Assembly: GCA_011390035.1 (NCBI GenBank)
Contig: JAABTE010000193.1
Location: 1-5,218, forward strand
DNA length: 5,218 bases
Reading direction: 5' to 3'
Origin: Desulfobacteraceae bacterium
GTDB lineage: Bacteria > Desulfobacterota > Desulfobacteria > Desulfobacterales > JAABSP01
The stretch's first letter is position 1. Each line of letters opens with the position of its first letter. The notes under the pieces were generated by a model, which saw only the letters and a list, made by a program, of their open reading frames with translations, ran no database searches and was not told the origin of the DNA. Shown here piece after piece: positions 1 to 4,064 of the stretch. A program made the position numbers and the translations under genes.

Positions 1-632
1 CGGTTCCGATCCACCGGCTCGGGGGTTCCGGACGCGAAGGCGCCGGCGATCCGCTGGATGTCGGCCAGGGGTTTTCGAAGGAAGCCGCGCAGGAGCAGGC
101 CCGTCATGGCCACCAGGGAGAGCAGCACGAAGCCGATGATGGTCAGGCTCCGCAGCAGGAATTCCCGCCCCAGCCGCCGGTTGGCGACGGTGAACAGGGA
201 CAGCTCGATCTCCCCGAGGTAGTTGTCCCCCCGGAACAGCGGGTCCCGCCGGGTGATCGTCGGCCCGCCGTCGCCCTCCCGCTTGAATTCAAAGACCGTG
301 TTGCCGAGAAAGTCGCTGACCCGCAGCCCCGCCACCTGTTCGCTTTGAATAAAGGAGCGGCTGATGTCCCGCACTGTGTTGAGTTCAAAATTCCAGAGGG
401 GCGGCGTGAGTACGTTGGACAGGAACAGGCCGTATCCTTCGGCCCGGGACTCCAGGTCCCGCTGGTTCTGGCGGGTCACGTTCAGGTACTGGAGGGTCAT
501 GGCCAGAAGGGACACGGCGATCACCGTCCCCACCAGCGCAAGTGTCAGGTTCCAGGAAACGGCCCGCCTGCGGCTGCCCATCGGGGGCGGGGCCGGACCG
601 GTGGGGGAGGATGAGCGGATCTGCCGTTTCAT
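1..632 (-). CDS. Membrane sensor protein, N-terminal part (probable sensor kinase); runs off left edge
   Basis: This frame is open from an ATG at 632 to the window edge (210 complete codons, no stop). Translation shows a basic, proline-rich cytoplasmic head (residues 1-27), a first transmembrane helix (about 28-48, LALVGTVIAVSLLA), an extracytoplasmic domain of about 110 residues containing LSNVLTPPLWNFELN (71-85), a second transmembrane helix (about 159-182) and then a HAMP-like beginning (RKPLADIQRIAGAFASG, about 186-203). The 'PLWNFEL' segment after the first helix is a pattern I associate with periplasmic sensor regions of histidine kinases and GGDEF proteins of deltaproteobacteria. The output domain lies outside the window, so histidine kinase, diguanylate cyclase and chemoreceptor all remain possible; a kinase is my first guess. 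The gene starts 24 nt after the stop of the DegV fusion gene and is probably cotranscribed with it. No clear Shine-Dalgarno precedes the ATG, so coupling to upstream translation is likely. Confidence 0.8.
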   Translation of the reverse strand, partial: MKRQIRSSSPTGPAPPPMGSRRRAVSWNLTLALVGTVIAVSLLAMTLQYLNVTRQNQRDLESRAEGYGLFLSNVLTPPLWNFELNTVRDISRSFIQSEQVAGLRVSDFLGNTVFEFKREGDGGPTITRRDPLFRGDNYLGEIELSLFTVANRRLGREFLLRSLTIIGFVLLSLVAMTGLLLRGFLRKPLADIQRIAGAFASGTPEPVDRN

Positions 633-656
633 GGATGTCGCCGAGGCCCGCCCGCG

Positions 657-3122
657 CTATTCCGTGTCGCCGGCGGGCGGCGCGGCGGTCAGGGGAAGGC
701 AGGCCACACCCACCGCGCCCTTGCCGCAGTGGGCGCCCGCGATGGGGCCCATGGGGGCGGCGATGATTTCCCGGCAGTCGAACCGCTCCCGCAGGGCGGT
801 GGCCAGCCGGTCCGCCCGCTCCGGTGCGTCCGCATGCATCACGCCCATTGTCAGGGGCGTCCGGGCCTGATCGTCCAGGCTCCATTCCAGAAAGGCGATG
901 ATCCGCTCAATGGTCCGCGCCTCGCCCCGGGCCCGGTCCACCGGAAGCATCTTTCCCCCCCGGACGGCCAGGATCGAATAATATCCCAGAAGATCCCCCG
1001 CCAGCGACCAGGCGCGGCCCATATGGCCGGCCCTGTGGAGGGCGTCCAGCGATTCCACGGCGAACAGGGTCCGCACGGCCGGCCGCAGCGTCTCCACATG
1101 GTTTCGGACGCGGTCCAGCGGCCATCCGTCCGCGATCCGCCGGGACGCCTCCACCACCAGAAGCCCAAGGCCCAGGGAGATAAGGCCGGTGTCCACCACC
1201 GACACGACGGGCGGGTACCCCTCCCCCAGCATGCCGCGCCGCCGGAAGCGGTATTCTGAGCCGAATTTGTCCGCCGCGATCATGGCGTTTCCGCTGGTCC
1301 GGCTCATGCGTCCGGACAGCAGCAGGGCGAGGATGTCCTGTTCCCCCACATATTTCCGGAAGACCGCGTTGATCTCGTCCGGCCCCGGCGCGATGGCGGC
1401 GATCTTGGCCCCGCTCCGGGACGACAGTTCGTAGAAGCGCCGGGGCGTGATGTCCACCCCGTCCTTATAAATGCGCCCGTCCACCGACACCGACAGGGGG
1501 ATGACGGAAACATTGCCCAGGGCGGCCACGGTCTCCGGCGACAGGTCCGCGGCGGAATCGATGATGAGGCGGATGCCGGGGCGCTCGGCGTGGACCGCGA
1601 CCACCTTGCGCTGCATCAGGTAGGCCAGGTTGATCCAGGTGTGCAGGTCCATCATCTCGCTGGTTTCGAACAGGTCCCGGACCCGGGGCCGGTCCCCCAT
1701 CCGGTCCAGCAGGTGGGTCAGGCCGCTTCGCTCCCGTATTTCCGGGGCCGCGGCCAGGGTGGCCGGATCGACTCTTAGTCGCTGGTCCAGGGCGGGACCC
1801 TTCAACGGGGCCAGGGTTTCGGCCTCACGCCGGGCGCCGGCCATCAGATCCTCCAGGGTTCCGCGGATGGTGACGGGGGCTGTGACCGGCTGGGCGTGGA
1901 ACCGGGGGGTGGCGTCCGGTTCTCTATAGATGCGGCGCAGGGCCTTTTTGCCGGCGGCGTTTCCATGGGTGGCGTGGATGAGGCGGCCGTCTTTCAGGTA
2001 AATCGCGGCCCGATCGGCGATGTTCTGGATCTCAAGATAGCCGGTGACCTTCCGGTCCCGAAAGCTGGCGAGCAATTTTTCCAGCCCGCCCGCCGCGGGG
2101 GCCGCCAGAGAGGTTTCCGGCCCGCCCGCCGCGGGAGAGGTTTCCGATCTTCGGTCCGCTGGGGAGGAGAATTCAGATCCACGGTCCGCAGCGGAGGAGG
2201 TTTCCGGTCCCCGGTCCGGCGCGCTTCCGGGGCCGTTCACTGCGCCGGTTTCGCCCCGATGCGCCGGGGACTGCCCATTGTCCGGATCAAAGGCCATGTC
2301 CAGCTCGGAATCCCATTCCGCGGCCTTCGGTTCCGCCTTCGATTCCGCCCCATGGGCCGCGGGCCGGTCCGATCCGGATGACGCCGAGGCGGGTTCCGGC
2401 GCAACGTCCGATCCCGTTGTCCCCGTCGGAGGAGACTCGGGCGCGTCCGGCGTCAGCATGGGCCATTCGGCTTCATCGGAATCATGGGCAGCGCCGTGGG
2501 CAGCGTCATGGGCAGCATCATGGGCAGCATCATGGGCAGCGTCATGGGCAGCGTCATGGGCAGCGTCATGGGCAGCATCGTGGGCAGCATCGGGATCGGC
2601 GATCTTCAGCGATGTTTCACCAGCCGGCGGGGGGCCGGAGGGGGCAAGAGCCTCCAGCCGCTCATTCAGGGCCGCCATGGTGAAGGGGGCGGGAAGGAAA
2701 TGGACCGACGGGTCCGCCGCCGCGGCCAGCGACGCGGCGGCCTCCGGGTCTCCGGGCATGACGATGACGGGGATGCTCGGGCCGGGGGCCTCGCGGCGAA
2801 GGCGAGAGACCAGTTCGGCGCCATCCATGCCCGGCGGACGGGCGTCGATCACCAGCGCCGCCCATCGTGCGGTCGGTTTGCCCGCCCGGTGTGCGGCTGG
2901 TTTGCCCGCCCGGCGCTCGTCCGGTTTGCCCGCCCGGTGTGCGGCCGGTTTGCCCGCCCGGCGGGACGCGCCGTCTCCGTCCGACTCCCCGCGGAACAAT
3001 TCCCGCAGGGCCGCCTCGGCGGTCTCCACATACAGGGCCTCCCGACCCGCTTCCGCCAGCCGGACCTCCATAAGGTTCCCCATGATGGGGTCCTCCACGG
3101 CGATGATAACCTTCAATTTCAT
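657..3122 (-). CDS. Receiver-like / DUF4388 (PATAN) / DegV fusion protein
   Basis: The protein has 821 residues, much longer than a stand-alone DegV protein (about 280-300). Domain order: receiver-like domain (1-160) with VED at 9-11 and phosphoacceptor-type D93 in DARPPGMDG; repeat-rich linker (161-345); DUF4388/PATAN domain (about 346-430: KVTGYLEI, IYLKDGRLIHA, GKKALRRI); a helical segment to about 510; full DegV domain (517-808) with IIDSAADL, SGRMSRTSGNA, VVDTGLISLGLGLL, ALHRAGHMGRA and GPIAGAHCGKGA. DegV proteins bind a fatty acid; in Firmicutes the FakB members present it to the kinase FakA. PATAN domains are regulatory or protein-interaction modules. I infer a cytoplasmic signalling protein that senses or carries a fatty acid. 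The receiver lacks the usual Thr (P123) and Lys (A145). The start at 3122 is chosen because GGGAG lies 7 nt upstream and the domain begins there. The longer frame from TTG 3206 would begin inside the -35 box of the gene's own promoter. The sensor gene follows after 24 nt. Confidence 0.93.
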   Translation of the reverse strand: MKLKVIIAVEDPIMGNLMEVRLAEAGREALYVETAEAALRELFRGESDGDGASRRAGKPAAHRAGKPDERRAGKPAAHRAGKPTARWAALVIDARPPGMDGAELVSRLRREAPGPSIPVIVMPGDPEAAASLAAAADPSVHFLPAPFTMAALNERLEALAPSGPPPAGETSLKIADPDAAHDAAHDAAHDAAHDAAHDAAHDAAHDAAHGAAHDSDEAEWPMLTPDAPESPPTGTTGSDVAPEPASASSGSDRPAAHGAESKAEPKAAEWDSELDMAFDPDNGQSPAHRGETGAVNGPGSAPDRGPETSSAADRGSEFSSPADRRSETSPAAGGPETSLAAPAAGGLEKLLASFRDRKVTGYLEIQNIADRAAIYLKDGRLIHATHGNAAGKKALRRIYREPDATPRFHAQPVTAPVTIRGTLEDLMAGARREAETLAPLKGPALDQRLRVDPATLAAAPEIRERSGLTHLLDRMGDRPRVRDLFETSEMMDLHTWINLAYLMQRKVVAVHAERPGIRLIIDSAADLSPETVAALGNVSVIPLSVSVDGRIYKDGVDITPRRFYELSSRSGAKIAAIAPGPDEINAVFRKYVGEQDILALLLSGRMSRTSGNAMIAADKFGSEYRFRRRGMLGEGYPPVVSVVDTGLISLGLGLLVVEASRRIADGWPLDRVRNHVETLRPAVRTLFAVESLDALHRAGHMGRAWSLAGDLLGYYSILAVRGGKMLPVDRARGEARTIERIIAFLEWSLDDQARTPLTMGVMHADAPERADRLATALRERFDCREIIAAPMGPIAGAHCGKGAVGVACLPLTAAPPAGDTE
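2097..2216 (-). repeat. Imperfect 27-30 nt in-frame repeats (ETS units) in the DegV fusion linker
   Basis: About four degenerate units encode DRGPETSSAA, DRGSEFSSPA, DRRSETSPA and a shorter GGPETSLAA (residues 303-342). On the plus strand the shared core is gaggtttcc, exact at 2110 and 2137 and degenerate elsewhere. The units lie just before the PATAN domain and look like a flexible, Ser/Ala-rich disordered linker that grew by duplication. Confidence 0.65.
2481..2588 (-). repeat. Nine tandem 12-nt repeats encoding (AAHD)n
   Basis: Nine contiguous 12-nt units, read on the plus strand as (a/g)tcatgggcagc, run from 2481 to 2588. Seven match that form; the unit at 2493 reads gccgtgggcagc and the unit at 2577 reads atcgtgggcagc. 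On the coding strand they give residues 179-214: seven AAHD, one AAHG and a final AAHD. The period is a multiple of three, so copy-number change alters linker length but not frame. In a helix the histidines would recur every four residues and form a stripe. Confidence 0.95.
2873..2968 (-). repeat. Four tandem 24-nt repeats encoding RAGKP units inside the receiver domain
   Basis: The 15-mer ggtttgcccgcccgg occurs four times on the plus strand, at 2875, 2899, 2923 and 2947, exactly 24 nt apart; the spacers between copies vary. The coding strand gives four RAGKPxxx units (about residues 53-85). They sit where the short loop between helix 2 and strand 3 of a receiver domain would be, since TAEAALRELFRG precedes them and AALVIDARPPGMDG follows. 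The insert is strongly basic. Confidence 0.93.
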
Positions 3123-3129
3123 CCTTGCG

Positions 3130-3134
3130 CTCCC
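3130..3134 (-). promoter_or_regulatory. Ribosome binding site that fixes the DegV fusion start
   Basis: The coding strand reads GGGAG followed by the 7-nt spacer CGCAAGG and then ATG at 3122. This is a good Shine-Dalgarno at normal spacing and supports this start over the upstream TTG at 3206. Confidence 0.7.
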
Positions 3135-3177
3135 GTCTTCATCGGCTCTCAAGGCGGCCGGATCGTAATCGGAGAAA

Positions 3178-3206
3178 ATATTAAATAAAATCAGCAAGCA
3201 TGTCAA
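3178..3206 (-). promoter_or_regulatory. Sigma70-type promoter of the DegV fusion / sensor operon
   Basis: On the minus strand a perfect -35 box TTGACA (3206-3201) is followed by a 17-nt spacer and TAATAT (3183-3178), a four-of-six match to the -10 consensus that keeps the key T, A and final T. The surroundings are AT-rich in an otherwise GC-rich window. Transcription would start near 3171, giving a leader of about 49 nt before the ATG at 3122. Confidence 0.72.
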
Positions 3207-3277
3207 TTACAAATGAGTGATTCCCACCCGCGCCGATCCCGTCCTCCGGAATCCGGGGGAAAAGTGTGTTTTTTTCT

Positions 3278-3306
3278 TTGACACCGCATCGGATTTGGAT
3301 TAGGCT
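3278..3306 (+). promoter_or_regulatory. Sigma70-type promoter of the coiled-coil protein / helicase operon
   Basis: A perfect -35 box TTGACA (3278-3283) is followed by a 17-nt spacer and TAGGCT (3301-3306), which keeps the T, A and final T of the -10 consensus but is otherwise weak. A run of T precedes the -35 box. The predicted start is near 3313, about 167 nt upstream of the first certain gene. Confidence 0.6.
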
Positions 3307-3312
3307 GTTCGC

Positions 3313-3419
3313 TTTGTAGGCAAACGCTAAATCTACGCATCAGGATTCAACGCGCTTTATGGAACCCCGGCGCGATACGGCGGATGGCCCATCCCGCTTC
3401 CATGCGGGCCATTTTTATT
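3313..3419 (+). ncRNA. Candidate attenuator leader or small RNA
   Basis: The segment is bounded by a predicted transcription start (about 3313) and a Rho-independent terminator (ending about 3419), giving a transcript of roughly 105 nt. It contains a second hairpin, CGCGC/GCGCG, at 3351-3374 with a 14-nt loop. I do not recognise a known riboswitch, 6S, SRP or T-box consensus. It may be a regulatory leader that controls read-through into the downstream operon, or an independent small RNA. Start and function are inferred. Confidence 0.35.
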
Positions 3420-3478
3420 CACAGACTGGCGTGTTCCCTCGGGGAACCGGTTTTGAAACCACCTATCGGGAGGGTTGA
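3359..3478 (+). CDS. Possible 39-residue leader peptide (uncertain)
   Basis: An ATG at 3359 opens a 39-codon frame (beginning MEPRRDTADGPSRF, ending TTYREG) that stops with TGA at 3476-3478, one base before the ATG of the next gene. It runs through the terminator hairpin and over the ribosome binding site of the downstream gene. It could be a leader peptide whose translation prevents terminator formation and feeds ribosomes into the next gene. Against this, no good Shine-Dalgarno is present (AGGA lies about 13 nt upstream) and the peptide shows no run of a regulatory amino acid. Confidence 0.2.
   Translation: MEPRRDTADGPSRFHAGHFYSQTGVFPRGTGFETTYREG
3384..3419 (+). terminator. Rho-independent terminator inside the leader
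   Basis: ATGGCCC (3384-3390) pairs perfectly with GGGCCAT (3406-3412), and the hairpin is followed at once by TTTTTATT. An alternative inner stem CCCGC/GCGGG (3393-3397 with 3404-3408) can replace the top of the main stem. The terminator lies between the promoter at 3278-3306 and the gene at 3480, so it fits attenuation or termination of a short RNA. It cannot end the minus-strand operon, which is transcribed away from it. Confidence 0.65.
3468..3474 (+). promoter_or_regulatory. Ribosome binding site that fixes the start of the coiled-coil protein
   Basis: GGGAGGG is followed by a 5-nt spacer and the ATG at 3480. The frame is open further upstream to an ATG at 3384, but that codon lies in the 5' arm of the terminator hairpin and has no ribosome binding site, so 3480 is the likely start. 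Confidence 0.8.
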
Positions 3479-3479
3479 G

Positions 3480-4064
3480 ATGACCAATTACCGAAAATTC
3501 GAATGCAACAATGGAAACGACAAGCGCTACGACCGAATCCGAAGGACCTACAACTCCCCTAGCTTTCCGATGACGCAATACAACAAGGGGATCGACAAGA
3601 CCAACGGCAAGAACCGCGGCAAGGGAAAAAAGGCCGAGGAGGGAGACCGGTTGATGGCCACCCTGGCCGACGCCATACCCCCCATCAAGGAATTGCTGGA
3701 GCGCATCGCCAAGGACCACCAGCGGCTGGCCGAGGCCGAGGAGCGGCGCTCCCATGCGGAAGAGCGCAAGGCCGAAGCTGCCGAGAAGATCGCCGAGGCC
3801 CTGAAAAGCTTTCTTGAAAACGGCGCCCCCGCCGGACTCATGGGCCTGAGCCCATCCCCTCCCGTTTGCGAGAAGCCGGGCAAGAAGCAGCGCGAGACGG
3901 TCGTCGGCATCATAGACGAGATGCGCCGGGACGGGGCCACCTATCGTCAGATCGCCGCCCACCTGGACACGGAGCGCCTGCCCACCTTCTCCGGCAAGGG
4001 CAAGTGGCACGCCCAGACGATCCACCGGATCTGCCAGTCCGAAGACATCGCCGCGGAAGCCTGA
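3480..4064 (+). CDS. Coiled-coil protein with recombinase-type DNA-binding C-terminus (unrecognised family)
   Basis: The product has 194 residues; I do not recognise the whole family. Residues 1-50 are polar and basic, rich in Asn, Tyr and Lys (MTNYRKFECNN, NGKNRGKGKK). Residues about 60-112 form a charged Glu/Ala/Lys/Arg helix, very probably a coiled coil (ELLERIAKDHQRLAEAEERR). Residues 138-186 contain VVGIIDEMRRDGATYRQIAAHL then LPTFSGKGKWHAQTIHRI, the pattern of the 'recombinase' DNA-binding region of large serine recombinases (helix, YRQIA helix-turn-helix core, GKGKWH, then the next helix). No resolvase catalytic domain with its serine is present, so this is likely a DNA-binding or adaptor protein and not an active recombinase. 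A strong ribosome binding site precedes the start. The stop TGA overlaps the helicase ATG by one base (TGATG), which implies translational coupling and a shared role in DNA transactions. Function is inferred. Confidence 0.85.
   Translation: MTNYRKFECNNGNDKRYDRIRRTYNSPSFPMTQYNKGIDKTNGKNRGKGKKAEEGDRLMATLADAIPPIKELLERIAKDHQRLAEAEERRSHAEERKAEAAEKIAEALKSFLENGAPAGLMGLSPSPPVCEKPGKKQRETVVGIIDEMRRDGATYRQIAAHLDTERLPTFSGKGKWHAQTIHRICQSEDIAAEA

Larger units (their letters stand above)
3123..3479. other. Divergent intergenic region with two promoters and an attenuator-like leader
   Basis: This 357-base stretch separates the two divergent units and contains no established gene. It holds the minus-strand promoter of the DegV fusion gene (3178-3206), a 72-base stretch between the two -35 boxes with the inverted repeat CCGGA-A-TCCGG at 3246-3256, the plus-strand promoter (3278-3306), and a leader with several hairpins, one a probable terminator. 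The part next to the DegV gene is AT-rich compared with its surroundings, as expected for promoters. Hairpins in the leader: CGCGC/GCGCG at 3351-3374, the terminator at 3384-3419, GTTCCC/GGGAAC at 3433-3447 and GGTT/AACC at 3449-3460. Confidence 0.8.

Noticed and set aside
385..885. A 166-codon minus-strand frame spanning the end of the DegV gene and the start of the sensor gene
   Set aside because: It is out of frame with both genes and its Arg/Gly/Pro-rich composition is typical of a shifted reading of GC-rich coding DNA.
2481..2968. The regularly spaced repeats as a CRISPR array
   Set aside because: Units of 12 nt and 24 nt are too short, there are no unique spacers of CRISPR length, and both tracts are in frame within a coding sequence.
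2044..3168. A 374-codon open frame on the plus strand containing WAAS repeats, and an overlapping frame with MGS repeats at 2484-3188
   Set aside because: Both are antisense to the DegV fusion gene, and their repeats are the reverse reading of its AAHD and RAGKP tracts.
3120..3206. A TTG start at 3206 that would add 28 residues to the DegV fusion protein
   Set aside because: That TTG is the first half of the TTGACA -35 box of the predicted promoter, it has no ribosome binding site, and the extra residues precede the start of the receiver fold.
3480..4064. The 194-residue protein as a full serine recombinase or transposase
   Set aside because: The resolvase catalytic domain and its serine are absent; only the C-terminal DNA-binding-type segment is recognisable, and no inverted repeats or target duplications flank it.
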